NCBI GenBank assembly: GCA_964354155.1
Contig: CAYGYG010000001.1
Location: 163,916-227,915 of the forward strand
DNA length: 64,000 nt
Reading direction: 5' to 3'
Source of the DNA: CAYGYG01 sp964354155
Lineage (GTDB): Bacteria > Hydrothermota > Tepidihabitantia > SM23-42 > CAYGYG01
Below the pieces are notes generated by a model. That model was not told where the DNA came from. It was given only the letters and a program-made list of their open reading frames with translations, and made no database searches. Numbering within the stretch: the first letter of the stretch is position 1; each line of letters starts with the position of its first letter. A program made the translations under genes and the position numbers. Below, in pieces: positions 25,045-33,385 of this stretch.

Positions 25045-25148
25045 GAAACGGCAAGCAGGGCAGAGGATACAGGGAACAGCCCGTAACCAGACCCTGACTT
25101 CCGGAGATAGCAGCAAGGTGCAAGCACCCACACCGATATCCCGCTTCA

Positions 25149-25176
25149 ATACTACGTAGGAATCGAGGAATGTCAA
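25149..25176 (-). promoter_or_regulatory. Promoter of tRNA-Ala / envelope operon
   Basis: Minus strand TTGACA (25171-25176), 16 bp, TAGTAT (25149-25154). The predicted start is about 100 nt upstream of the tRNA. No terminator separates the tRNA from the genes at 24938 and beyond, so read-through into the operon is likely. Confidence 0.65.
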
Positions 25177-25206
25177 CAGAAAACAGGGGTTAGCGGGCAG
25201 CGAAGG

Positions 25207-27126
25207 TTATTTTCTGTCCTTCAGAACGCGGATATCGCCGCGGCGGAGTGTGATACCCTTCATGTCAAAGTGGCCCAGCAGGGGGATCGCATACTTACGG
25301 GAGGTGCCGAGTTTTTCCTTGAAATCACCGGCCCTCATTTCAGCATTTGCCGCGAAATGGTTTCTGGCAACCTGCTCGGCTTCCTCGATTGCGCGCCGGT
25401 GGAAGACCATGTTTTCGCCGACATTGACAAGTTTGCCGGAATTGACCAGAAAAGCGAAGAGTTCTTTGACTTTAGCCTCGTTTCCCTTTACCGCCTTAAT
25501 GGTCTCTTCGAGCGACGGCGGTGCGAACTTGTTCGCCAGGAACAACTGCTCAATCCGGTCACACAGCGCCCGGTCGGCCTCGGTGAGGGCAACCTGGAAA
25601 TCAGGCAAGGTGATGGAAACGCCGCCCTCGAACTTGAGCTTGCCCTGGCGGGCAAGTGCCTTGAGCAGCGTGTTAAAAAGCTCCAGTTTCATTTCACTGG
25701 GGAAAAGGGCTCTGAGTTCCGAGTGTTTTACCTCAAACTTGAGGGGATTGTCTTTCAAGAGCTTCCCAACCGACTTGATGATTGCTGCCTGGTTGTCCGC
25801 GAAATTGGCGCTATTGTAGTATGCGGTGCGCCCCTCGGAGTCCAGGGCAATGATGCTCTTCTCGCTCTGCAGCCGATCCAGGAGCGGGGCTAGTTTGGCC
25901 AGTTCAATACCCGCGTGGTGAGATATCTGCTCGGCGCTCAGCGGACCGGCCCGGGAACCGCGGATAACTTCGCTGACGATATCTTCGGGCCGCTCGGTGG
26001 TCAAGGCGGCCAGGCGCTCGATCAGTGGGCGGTCGTAACGGACGGCTCGTTCGGGATTCGGTTCGAGCACGACCCCACCGCCGATCGTCTTCTGGGGCGA
26101 GTAGAAACGAATGACAAAACGGTCGGTTCGGTCGCAGACGGCAGGTCTTTCCATTTTGAACTGAACGAGTCCGGTCTCGCCGGCATGCAGGTCTTTCCGG
26201 TCAATGAGGAAGACGCGGCACATGATTTCGGACGTGCCGACATGAAGCCGTACCCGTGCCATGTGCTTGAGCGGCCCGGCGAAGTCCTTGAGCATGGAGA
26301 GAGACCCGTTCATGATGCTGGTCGGCTTGAAGTAGCCGGGCGCTGCGATCACGTCACCCCGGTTGATAATTTCCTTTTCGATGCCCAGCAGGTTGAACGC
26401 GGCCCGTTCGCCCAGCTTCGCGGTGTCAACCGACTGGTTGTGAACCTGGATACCGCGGATTCGAACGTCTCTCCGGTGGGGCAGGAGTTCCAGCTGGTCA
26501 CCGACGTGGGCCCGGCCGGACAGCACGGTTCCGGCGACAACGGTGCCGAAACCTTTCATTGAGAAAATCCGGTCGATGGGCAGTCGAAAGATGCCGCGGT
26601 CGACTTTCGGGTGCACTTCCTCCAGGAGCCGGCCCAATTCCTGCTTCAGGTGCTCGATACCCTCGCCGGTGACCGACGACACGGGCACGATCGGGGCATC
26701 GGCCAAGAACGAGCCTTCGAGGAATTTTCGGACATCACTGGTGACCATGTCAACCCAGTCTTTTTCCACGATATCGATCTTGTTGATGACGGTAAGTCCT
26801 TTCTTGATGTTGAGCAACCGGGCGATTTCGAAATGCTCAATCGTCTGGGGCATGATGCCGTCGTCGGCGGCGATAACCAGGATGATGAAGTCAATAGTCG
26901 TCGCGCCGGCCAACATGTTCTTGACGAATTTCTCGTGACCGGGTACGTCGATGAAGGTGATATTCTCACCCCAGAAGGCAAATCCGAGGTCAATCGTCAT
27001 GCCCCGTTCTCTTTCTTCGGGGAGGCGGTCAGGGTCGGTTCCGGTAATCGCCTTGACCAGGGCGCTCTTGCCGTGGTCGATATGCCCGGCGGTACCGATG
27101 ACGATGTGTCGGCCTGCGAAATCCAT
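25207..27126 (-). CDS. selB: Selenocysteine-specific elongation factor SelB
   Basis: This 639-residue GTPase delivers Sec-tRNA(Sec) to UGA codons followed by a SECIS hairpin. G-motifs are clear: 'GTAGHIDHGKSALVKAI', 'GMTIDLGFAF', 'DVPGHEKFVKNM', 'NKIDIVEKDW'. 'HFEIARLLNIKKGLTVINK' is SelB-type rather than EF-Tu. The C-terminal 250 residues carry winged-helix repeats, the SECIS-binding part. I start at ATG 27126, giving 'MDFAGRHIVIGTAGHIDHGK'; the longer frame to 27216 only adds antisense of selA. One base separates the selA stop (27128-27130) from the start codon, so the two are coupled. Confidence 0.93.
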   Translation of the reverse strand: MDFAGRHIVIGTAGHIDHGKSALVKAITGTDPDRLPEERERGMTIDLGFAFWGENITFIDVPGHEKFVKNMLAGATTIDFIILVIAADDGIMPQTIEHFEIARLLNIKKGLTVINKIDIVEKDWVDMVTSDVRKFLEGSFLADAPIVPVSSVTGEGIEHLKQELGRLLEEVHPKVDRGIFRLPIDRIFSMKGFGTVVAGTVLSGRAHVGDQLELLPHRRDVRIRGIQVHNQSVDTAKLGERAAFNLLGIEKEIINRGDVIAAPGYFKPTSIMNGSLSMLKDFAGPLKHMARVRLHVGTSEIMCRVFLIDRKDLHAGETGLVQFKMERPAVCDRTDRFVIRFYSPQKTIGGGVVLEPNPERAVRYDRPLIERLAALTTERPEDIVSEVIRGSRAGPLSAEQISHHAGIELAKLAPLLDRLQSEKSIIALDSEGRTAYYNSANFADNQAAIIKSVGKLLKDNPLKFEVKHSELRALFPSEMKLELFNTLLKALARQGKLKFEGGVSITLPDFQVALTEADRALCDRIEQLFLANKFAPPSLEETIKAVKGNEAKVKELFAFLVNSGKLVNVGENMVFHRRAIEEAEQVARNHFAANAEMRAGDFKEKLGTSRKYAIPLLGHFDMKGITLRRGDIRVLKDRK

Positions 27127-27127
27127 A

Positions 27128-28528
27128 CTAAAGAACCGTTTGCAGGGCCTTGATGATAATCGGTACTTCGTCCGGCCGTATTGTACGGAAGTCCAGCAGC
27201 AGCTTTCCTCCGGCAACGCGGCCGAAGATCGGGATGACGTTGTTCCGCAGCCTCAGGGCAAGCTCTTCGACTTTCATGTTCTTCGGCGTGAGCGTGGCAA
27301 CGAAGGTCGGCAGACTCTCGGTCGCGAGTGAGCCGCCGCCGATCTCAGAGCGGTCTTCGGCAACCGTGACGGCCAATCGGCCGGCAAGTGATTCCGCGAC
27401 CTGCACGGCAAACGCTTGAGCTTGCGCACGAATGGTGTCCGTGTTTTCCGCAATCATGCCCAGGGTTGCGTGGTTGGCAAAGAGAGTTTTCTCGTCTAAG
27501 AACAGACGCAAAGTTGCCTCCAATGCGGCGTAAGTCAGTTTTCCGCACCGGAGCGCGCGGGTCAACGGATTCTTCTTTATGGAATCGATGTACTTTTTCC
27601 GGCCGACGATGATCCCGGACTGCGGACCGCCGATCAGCTTGTCACCGCTGAAACAAATGACATCCGCACCGGCCTCGACGCTTTCCTGCACCGTCGGTTC
27701 CTTGGGGAGTCCGTGTTTTGAAAGATCGACCAGGGCGCCGCTGCCGAGATCGTCAATCACCAACACCTTGAATTCGCGTCCCAGGGCGACCAAGTCGGCG
27801 AGGGACACTTCGGCGACAAATCCGGTTATCTTGTAGTTGCTGGTGTGCACCCGGAGCAGGGCCGCCGTGTTGGGCGTAATCGCCGAGCGGTAATCCTTGA
27901 GATGTGTCCGGTTGGTCGTACCAACTTCAACCATGGTTGCCCCGCTCTTGGCCATGATGTCGGGGATGCGGAACGAACCGCCGATCTCGACGAGCTGGCC
28001 GCGCGAGACTATGACTTCCCGGCCGTTGGTCAGGGTATCAAGAATCAAAAGCGTTGCGGCTGCATTGTTGTTGACGACCACCGAAGCCTCGGCGCCGGTG
28101 AGAAAGCCGAGCAGCTTCTCGACGTGGCGGTATCTTTCGGCGCGTTTGCCCTTTTCCCGATCGATGGCGAGATTGGAGAAGTTCTCGGCGGCAGCGGCGA
28201 TGGCCTGACGGGCGGCCGGACTGAACGGCGCCCGGCCCAGTCCGGTGTGAAGAATGACGCCCTGGGCATTGACCGCGCGAACCAAGCTGGGCCGCATGAA
28301 GTCCTCGACTTCGTGGATGATACCGTTGACGAGCAGATCTTCTTCTATTGGCGGAGTTTTTCCCTTGGTCTCCTTAAGCGTCTGGCGGCATGCATCAAGC
28401 TTCTTACGCACTGTCTCCACGACAATGCCGCGTTGGGTCCGTTCAATCAGCTTGACGATTTCAGGCCGAGTGAGGATGTACTCGACCGAGGGAATCTTAC
28501 TCAACAACCTGCTTCTGTCTACAGCCAT
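27128..28528 (-). CDS. selA: L-seryl-tRNA(Sec) selenium transferase SelA
   Basis: This 466-residue PLP enzyme converts Ser-tRNA(Sec) to Sec-tRNA(Sec) using selenophosphate. Family features: N-terminal 'PSVEYILTRPEI' domain, 'HTGLGRAPFSPAARQAI', 'NNNAAATLLIL' and the Schiff-base lysine Lys297 in 'CFSGDKLIGGPQSG'. Length is normal. It is transcribed from its own promoter (28544-28571) and followed directly by selB. selC (tRNA-Sec) and selD are not in the window. Confidence 0.95.
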   Translation of the reverse strand: MAVDRSRLLSKIPSVEYILTRPEIVKLIERTQRGIVVETVRKKLDACRQTLKETKGKTPPIEEDLLVNGIIHEVEDFMRPSLVRAVNAQGVILHTGLGRAPFSPAARQAIAAAAENFSNLAIDREKGKRAERYRHVEKLLGFLTGAEASVVVNNNAAATLLILDTLTNGREVIVSRGQLVEIGGSFRIPDIMAKSGATMVEVGTTNRTHLKDYRSAITPNTAALLRVHTSNYKITGFVAEVSLADLVALGREFKVLVIDDLGSGALVDLSKHGLPKEPTVQESVEAGADVICFSGDKLIGGPQSGIIVGRKKYIDSIKKNPLTRALRCGKLTYAALEATLRLFLDEKTLFANHATLGMIAENTDTIRAQAQAFAVQVAESLAGRLAVTVAEDRSEIGGGSLATESLPTFVATLTPKNMKVEELALRLRNNVIPIFGRVAGGKLLLDFRTIRPDEVPIIIKALQTVL

Positions 28529-28543
28529 AGAGTTTTCTCCGCT

Positions 28544-28571
28544 ATTCTATTGGTATTTGAGGATAAGTCAA
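28544..28571 (-). promoter_or_regulatory. selA promoter
   Basis: Minus strand TTGACT (28566-28571), 16 bp, TAGAAT (28544-28549). The leader is about 9 nt and includes GCGGAGAAAA. It lies back to back with the promoter at 28600-28627. Confidence 0.78.
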
Positions 28572-28599
28572 CAGGTATGTGGCGTACGCCATTCTGTGA

Positions 28600-28627
28600 T
28601 TGACAATCGGCCGATATCTGCTATTAA
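28600..28627 (+). promoter_or_regulatory. Promoter of the Mut7-C/SpoIID genes (near-leaderless)
   Basis: TTGACA (28600-28605), 16 bp, TATTAA (28622-28627). The ATG at 28638 begins 11 nt after the -10 box. There is no Shine-Dalgarno. Confidence 0.72.
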
Positions 28628-28637
28628 TAGTACCGCA

Positions 28638-29153
28638 ATGGACGCGAAGTTTCTCGGCGATGCCATGCTCGGCAAGCTGGTCCGATACCTGAGAATACTT
28701 GGCTTTGATACCAGCTATCTGAAGAATACCTCCAAAGAGAAGCTATTACTCGAGTCACGTCGCGACCACCGCATCATCCTGACCCGTGACCGCAAGATGA
28801 CCGGGAGGCCCGAAGTATTGATCGTGGATTCCGAAGACGCGGATGAGCAACTGCGCCAGGTGACGAGGGCCCTCAAGCTGGCGCCAAAAGGCAGATATTT
28901 CTGCCGCTGCATTGTCTGTAACACTTCCTTGGTTCCGATCAACAAGCTGGAAGTCGCCGGCCGCGTTCCGTACTACACCTATAAGCATTTCGACAACTTC
29001 TCGGTATGTCCCGCGTGCCGGCGCGTCTACTGGGCTGGCAGTCATCATGCCAATATGAAGAAGAAGATTGAAGAAATGCTGGGAACAGCTTCGCCGAGCA
29101 AGCGGCGACGAAGAACGGTAAAGAGTAAGCGAGATGAGAAACCGAGCGGCTAA
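28638..29153 (+). CDS. Mut7-C RNase-domain protein with zinc ribbon
   Basis: This 171-residue protein opens with 'MDAKFLGDAMLGKLVRYLRILGFDTSYL', the N-terminal signature of the Mut7-C (DUF82, COG1656) PIN-like ribonuclease fold. Asp and Glu residues are in the expected acidic positions ('TRDRKM', 'DSEDADEQL'). The C-terminal half is a zinc ribbon ('CRCIVCNTSL ... CPACRRVYW'). ATG 28638 is chosen over the upstream in-frame ATG because it sits directly behind a promoter. It probably acts on RNA in the cytoplasm. Its last 20 bp overlap the SpoIID-like gene. Confidence 0.8.
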   Translation: MDAKFLGDAMLGKLVRYLRILGFDTSYLKNTSKEKLLLESRRDHRIILTRDRKMTGRPEVLIVDSEDADEQLRQVTRALKLAPKGRYFCRCIVCNTSLVPINKLEVAGRVPYYTYKHFDNFSVCPACRRVYWAGSHHANMKKKIEEMLGTASPSKRRRRTVKSKRDEKPSG

Positions 29154-30312
29154 ACTGACGTTGGTCGTCTTGTTGTTGATTTGCGGTGGCTGCATGCACT
29201 TTGTGGCCAAGCCGCCGAAACTACCTGACGATCATATTCGTGTTGCTGTGCTCACCCAGTTCGACTCGTTCGCCTTTTCGTGCGACGGGCGGTACAAGAT
29301 CGTCGTCGGCGGTCGATCCTTCAAAGGTCGACCGCGCGATGCGGTGATGATTTCGGTTGACGGCACCGACATACGTCTGCGGCTTGGCCGGGGCACCGCA
29401 CGAATCGAGGATTCGATCGTCTACTTCTTACCCCAGAGCAAGTCCTTCAAGATCGATACGAAGCTCTATCGCGGCATTCTGATTTTGCGTTCGGTCGGGG
29501 CTCAGAACTACCTCATCAATGTTCTGTCCCTTGAAGACTATCTTAAGGGCGTGGTACCGGCCGAGCTCGGTTCGACCCGGCCCGAGGTCTTTGAAGCCAT
29601 GAAGGCGCAAGCGGTCGCGGCCCGGACGTATGCTCATGCCCATAAGGGGAAGAACTCCCGGCTTGGTTTTGACCTTTTCGCAACGGTTCAGGACCAGGTC
29701 TATGGCGGGATTAACGTTGAGAATGACCTGGTCAATCGCGCGATAAGAGAGACCAAAAACGAGATCTTGACCTACCAGGGACGGCCGATCGAAGCCAAGT
29801 ACCACTCGACATGCGGTGGTCGAACAGCAAATTCCTACGACATCTGGGCGGATACCGCGATTCCCTACCTCAAGAGCGTTGACGACCCTTATTGCAGCAA
29901 GTCCCCGCACACCTCATGGCAGGAAGATATCTCGTTTTCGAAATTGATGAAGAACTTGGGCTATGATTCATTGAGCAACGAACGAATTACAAAGATTTTA
30001 CTCAGACGCAACACCCAGTCCGGCCGGGTTATCGAGATGACCATTGTTACCAACCTACGAGAAGAGAAGATACCCAAGTGGAAGATAAGAAAGGCGCTGG
30101 TTGGTGAATTGGCCTCAACGGGAATGCTGAGAAGCACATATCTTGACATGGCCACCATCCGGGGACAGATAAGGATCAGCGGCCGGGGCTATGGGCACGG
30201 TGTTGGGCTGTGCCAGTATGGCTCAATGGAAATGGCCCGGCAGGGAAAGGACTACGCCAAGATACTCGAGTTTTACTACCCTGGGAGTAGGCTACGAAAG
30301 AAGCGCCTTTGA
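29134..30312 (+). CDS. SpoIID/LytB-domain lipoprotein
   Basis: This 392-residue protein has a lipoprotein-type signal (LLICGGCMH). The SpoIID domain runs from about 130 to 385: 'LSLEDYLKGVVPAELGSTRP', 'EAMKAQAVAARTYAHAHKG', 'AKYHSTCGGRTANSYDIW' and 'GRGYGHGVGLCQYGSMEMA'. The Glu of 'PAEL' corresponds to the catalytic acid of lytic transglycosylase SpoIID, which cleaves peptide-stripped glycan strands. In non-sporulating bacteria such proteins act in cell-wall remodelling. It overlaps Mut7-C by 20 bp and the convergent HAD gene by 21 bp at its 3' end. Confidence 0.87.
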   Translation: MRNRAAKLTLVVLLLICGGCMHFVAKPPKLPDDHIRVAVLTQFDSFAFSCDGRYKIVVGGRSFKGRPRDAVMISVDGTDIRLRLGRGTARIEDSIVYFLPQSKSFKIDTKLYRGILILRSVGAQNYLINVLSLEDYLKGVVPAELGSTRPEVFEAMKAQAVAARTYAHAHKGKNSRLGFDLFATVQDQVYGGINVENDLVNRAIRETKNEILTYQGRPIEAKYHSTCGGRTANSYDIWADTAIPYLKSVDDPYCSKSPHTSWQEDISFSKLMKNLGYDSLSNERITKILLRRNTQSGRVIEMTIVTNLREEKIPKWKIRKALVGELASTGMLRSTYLDMATIRGQIRISGRGYGHGVGLCQYGSMEMARQGKDYAKILEFYYPGSRLRKKRL

Positions 30313-30918
30313 TCGGGCGAAACGATTTATGCCGCGCGGCGAGGCGACGCGGAAAATCTTCATGCCGATTTTTAAGGCCGGGATGAGGTCGACGTCGACC
30401 CGGTCACCCACCGAAAAACACTCATGCGGCTGTACCTTCAACTTCCTTGCCACTTCGAGAAAAACCCTCCGATCGGGTTTGAGCAAACCGCTATCGGTGA
30501 AGCTTTGGATGACACTGAAGAATTGCCTGACGCCGAGGGCTTCAAGAATACGTTCCGTTTGGACCCGGTTATTATTTGTCACCACGGCAAGTCGGTAGTG
30601 CCGCCCTAGTTTCCGCAAGACCTTTATCAATCCAGTATTTTTCTTCAGATGGTCGCCCGGGTCAAAGAATCTCGTATTATGGCGGTGCCAGTACTTCACG
30701 GGGACCCCGAACGAACGCAGCGTATGGGCATAGGGTATGCGGAAGCCTTTTTGTCTTGACCGCTGAGCGCGTTGCTGCTCGACTAGTTTCCGTGCTTCTT
30801 CCAGGTCGATCCTCGAGAATCGAGCAAGGGTGAAGTGGGCGGCTTCCGCGAATCTGCGTTCGATCGTCCTGCTCTTGTACAGGGTGCCGTCGAGGTCGAA
30901 AATCACCGCCCTAATCAT
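30292..30918 (-). CDS. HAD-superfamily phosphatase
   Basis: This 208-residue hydrolase has HAD motif I 'VIFDLDGTLYKS' (Asp8 and Asp10), motif II 'VVTNNN', motif III Lys in 'LLKPDRRVF' and motif IV 'SVGDRVDVDLIPA'. The size and 'LRSFGVPVKYW' cap helices fit a small-molecule phosphatase, substrate unknown. ATG 30918 overlaps the stop of the glycosyltransferase (ATGA), so it is the third gene of the minus-strand run that starts at 33264. Confidence 0.85.
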   Translation of the reverse strand: MIRAVIFDLDGTLYKSRTIERRFAEAAHFTLARFSRIDLEEARKLVEQQRAQRSRQKGFRIPYAHTLRSFGVPVKYWHRHNTRFFDPGDHLKKNTGLIKVLRKLGRHYRLAVVTNNNRVQTERILEALGVRQFFSVIQSFTDSGLLKPDRRVFLEVARKLKVQPHECFSVGDRVDVDLIPALKIGMKIFRVASPRGINRFARSKALLS

Positions 30919-31619
30919 GCTCGGAATCTTCGGCCCGTGAAAAGCTCTTTGATCAGAAACTTCACAAACATGATGCCGACCGGGATCGATTTAGCCTTGC
31001 TCACGCCGCCGATCCGGTCACCTTCATACGATGCAATCTCGGCCACCGGCATTTTCAATTTCATTGCCCGGATTGACAGCTGATATTCAATAGTGAAGGC
31101 GTGCGTCGTTGGGTTCATGCGAAGAAAGGCTTCTTTCTTGATCCCCCGGAAACCATTGATGGTATCGGTAATGCGGCCGCGCCAGATCGAATTGGCCATG
31201 AAGCTGAAGCACCGGTTGGCCCAGGCGCGCCAGGGGAAAGTCAGATCGTCTTCTTCGTTGCGTGCCCCGGCCATGAAGCGTGAGGCGATGGCCATGTCGC
31301 AGCCGGATTCGAGCAAGTTGAATAACCTCATGATGTCGGCCGGGTCTTCATTGCCGTCCGGGCTGAAAAACACGATGTTTTCACCCTTGGCCTCACGGAT
31401 GCCGATGCGGAAAGCATCACCGCGTCCTCTCCGGTCTTGAAACACCACTGGTGTTTTCTTGGTCTGGAAGAACTCAATCGTACCGTCGGTCGAACCGCCG
31501 TCGATGACAAAGCACTCATCGACTTTGGAGAAGGGGATTTTGTCGAACAACGTCTTGATTCCTTCAATCTCATTGTATGTCAGCAAGACCAGGGTATTCT
31601 TTATTTTCCTCTCATTCAT
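30915..31619 (-). CDS. Family 2 glycosyltransferase (polyprenyl-phosphate sugar type)
   Basis: This 234-residue GT-A enzyme reads 'LVLLTYNEIEGIKTLFDKIP' at the N-terminus, 'FVIDGGSTDGT' (donor site), 'VFFSPDGNEDPADI' (DxD region) and 'TDTINGFRGIKKEAF'. These match the dolichyl/polyprenyl-phosphate mannose or glucose synthase branch. It would charge a lipid carrier with sugar for the neighbouring membrane glycosyltransferase at 31633-33264. No C-terminal membrane helices are seen. It overlaps the HAD gene by 4 bp. Confidence 0.85.
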   Translation of the reverse strand: MNERKIKNTLVLLTYNEIEGIKTLFDKIPFSKVDECFVIDGGSTDGTIEFFQTKKTPVVFQDRRGRGDAFRIGIREAKGENIVFFSPDGNEDPADIMRLFNLLESGCDMAIASRFMAGARNEEDDLTFPWRAWANRCFSFMANSIWRGRITDTINGFRGIKKEAFLRMNPTTHAFTIEYQLSIRAMKLKMPVAEIASYEGDRIGGVSKAKSIPVGIMFVKFLIKELFTGRRFRA

Positions 31620-31632
31620 GGAACCTCAACTT

Positions 31633-33264
31633 TCACGGTTTCGCCAGATTCTGATAGATTTCAATTCTCGGCATGAAATACAAGTAGTCATGCGGGATGT
31701 TCGCTTTAGGGAACCTGATACCGGCCAGGTTGAAAGGATTCTCAAATCGGACCGCAACCGCAAACCGGTCGGATTTGAGAATCGTTCTGAAGTACTGGGC
31801 CTGATTCGGATAGCGGTGACTCAGGCGGAGGAACTGAAGGTAGATCTGATCATTGGCAACGTAGTAGTCGATCTTGTCCAGATTCGCCGGATTCATCTGC
31901 ATGTACTGGGTTGCGTGGCGCTGTTGATCGACGCCGGGGAAGAATGCCTGGGGGAGGAAGTCGAAACCGACCACTTTCGGGCCGGCGACGTTCTCGTTTA
32001 TCCAGTCATACGCCTGGTGCCGCGGGTCCGGCGCCGCCATGATGCGGTCCAGTTCGATTGAATAGAATAGTGTGAAGAGGAAGACCATCGCGCCAACCGC
32101 GGCCGGGATCAACTTGAGATACGCCCGGGTTGCCTTCTGGTGCAGTTCGACGACGAGACGGGCGGCGAGCAGGGCCATGAATGGCATGAGAGGGACCGTA
32201 TACCTCACCACCCACCAATCGGAACGGCCAATCATCAAATAGTAAGGCAGGATCAAGAGGATGAGCATCAAATCAGGTTTGGTGCGCCGGACGAGTGAAT
32301 AGGCTGCGCCGGCCAAAGCCAGCAGAAGCATCGGCAAGCCCAGCGAATAGGGGAGAATGCGGGTAAGATAGCCACCCCATCCCGAGCCTAAGTCCATTGT
32401 ATCCATGAAAGCGTGACTGGTCTGGTATTGAAACTGACGCACAACCCGCTCTTTGAAAACATCCCAATAGAGGAAAGTGCCCGGCGCCGACAGGGCATAG
32501 GCAGCGAGGAAAAAGATGACGGCCAACAGCAGGTTGAGACCGAGCAGCCTTCCCCAGCGTTTCTTCTTGGAGTTCTTCAACTGCCAGTGGATATGAGCGT
32601 ATAATAGCGGGATGATGATAAGCACGCTATTGTACTTGGTCGCCGTTGCGAATCCGGCCGCCAGACCGCCCAGTATGTACCAGGTTCGAGATCCGGATTT
32701 GAGGAGCCGCGCTCCGGCCACAAAGGCAAACAAGAGCCAGAGAGTCGTGGGGATGTCCGGCCGAAAATAGTGCGAATTGGTGACCGTGGCCGGCAGCACC
32801 ACGAAGAAAAGCCCGGCGACGAGTCCGGTTGTGAAGTTGAAGATGCTGCGTCCGGCAAAGAAGACAAGCAGGGCGCAGCCGGCGGACATGACGACCGTCA
32901 GGATTCGGCCGACGGTATACAGTTGAGCCAGCTTCGGCCCGGTCAGACGGTCGAGCGTCGATTGCAGCCCCCGGCCGTAAAGGACCTCGTACACCAACGC
33001 CGCAACATAAAACTGCATCGGGCCGTTGCCCAGGCCGGTTGGTGACGGGAAGAGAGGTTTTTCGGTACTCAAAATGAGCATTGACGATTCGAGACTGGCG
33101 GTTTCGTCCGGATGGAGCGAGGGATGGAAGTGCTCGCCGTCGGGCAGGCCCCACTTGATGCCATAGGTATTGAGTAGAACCGAGAGGGCAGCGAGAAGGA
33201 TGACGACGGCGATAGTCCTGGGATCAGCCGATCGCGTCGTCCTATTTGATTTGCCTGATTTCAC
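31633..33264 (-). CDS. Polytopic membrane glycosyltransferase (GT39/ArnT-like)
   Basis: This 543-residue protein has about eleven hydrophobic helices. The periplasmic loop near the first helix ('PDGEHFHPSLHPDETASLES') carries the acidic D-E pair typical of GT-C enzymes such as PMT or ArnT. It is likely to move sugar from a polyprenyl-phosphate donor to protein or lipid on the outer face of the membrane, with the donor made by the adjacent GT2. The start codon is GTG 33264, five nt after the -10 box of a consensus promoter, so the message is predicted leaderless. Acceptor unknown. Confidence 0.8.
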   Translation of the reverse strand: MKSGKSNRTTRSADPRTIAVVILLAALSVLLNTYGIKWGLPDGEHFHPSLHPDETASLESSMLILSTEKPLFPSPTGLGNGPMQFYVAALVYEVLYGRGLQSTLDRLTGPKLAQLYTVGRILTVVMSAGCALLVFFAGRSIFNFTTGLVAGLFFVVLPATVTNSHYFRPDIPTTLWLLFAFVAGARLLKSGSRTWYILGGLAAGFATATKYNSVLIIIPLLYAHIHWQLKNSKKKRWGRLLGLNLLLAVIFFLAAYALSAPGTFLYWDVFKERVVRQFQYQTSHAFMDTMDLGSGWGGYLTRILPYSLGLPMLLLALAGAAYSLVRRTKPDLMLILLILPYYLMIGRSDWWVVRYTVPLMPFMALLAARLVVELHQKATRAYLKLIPAAVGAMVFLFTLFYSIELDRIMAAPDPRHQAYDWINENVAGPKVVGFDFLPQAFFPGVDQQRHATQYMQMNPANLDKIDYYVANDQIYLQFLRLSHRYPNQAQYFRTILKSDRFAVAVRFENPFNLAGIRFPKANIPHDYLYFMPRIEIYQNLAKP

Positions 33265-33269
33265 CCATG

Positions 33270-33297
33270 ATTATATCCGGGGAATGAGTCGTGTCAA
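33270..33297 (-). promoter_or_regulatory. Promoter of the GT-C/GT2/HAD operon (leaderless)
   Basis: Minus strand TTGACA (33292-33297), 16 bp, TATAAT (33270-33275). The GTG start at 33264 begins six nt after the -10 box, where the transcript itself is expected to start. Confidence 0.82.
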
Positions 33298-33344
33298 CGC
33301 TCTTGGCGGGGCGGGTAAGCTCATGATTTGCTGGAAATTGCCGG

Positions 33345-33372
33345 TTGACACTCGACCGAAAATGACTATAAA
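33345..33372 (+). promoter_or_regulatory. Promoter of GDP-fucose synthase gene
   Basis: TTGACA (33345-33350), 16 bp, TATAAA (33367-33372). ATG 33386 lies 14 nt downstream, so the leader is about 6 nt. It is arranged back to back with the promoter at 33270-33297. Confidence 0.78.
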
Positions 33373-33385
33373 TAGGTGGATAGCG

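Noticed and set aside
25085..25130. SRP-RNA-like wording on the plus strand (CCGGAGATAGCAGC) upstream of tRNA-Ala
   Set aside because: The 3' AGCAGC side resembles helix 8 of small SRP RNA, but the invariant CAGG on the 5' side and the GGAA tetraloop are missing, and it lies antisense to the tRNA leader. A covariance-model search (RF00169) would settle it.
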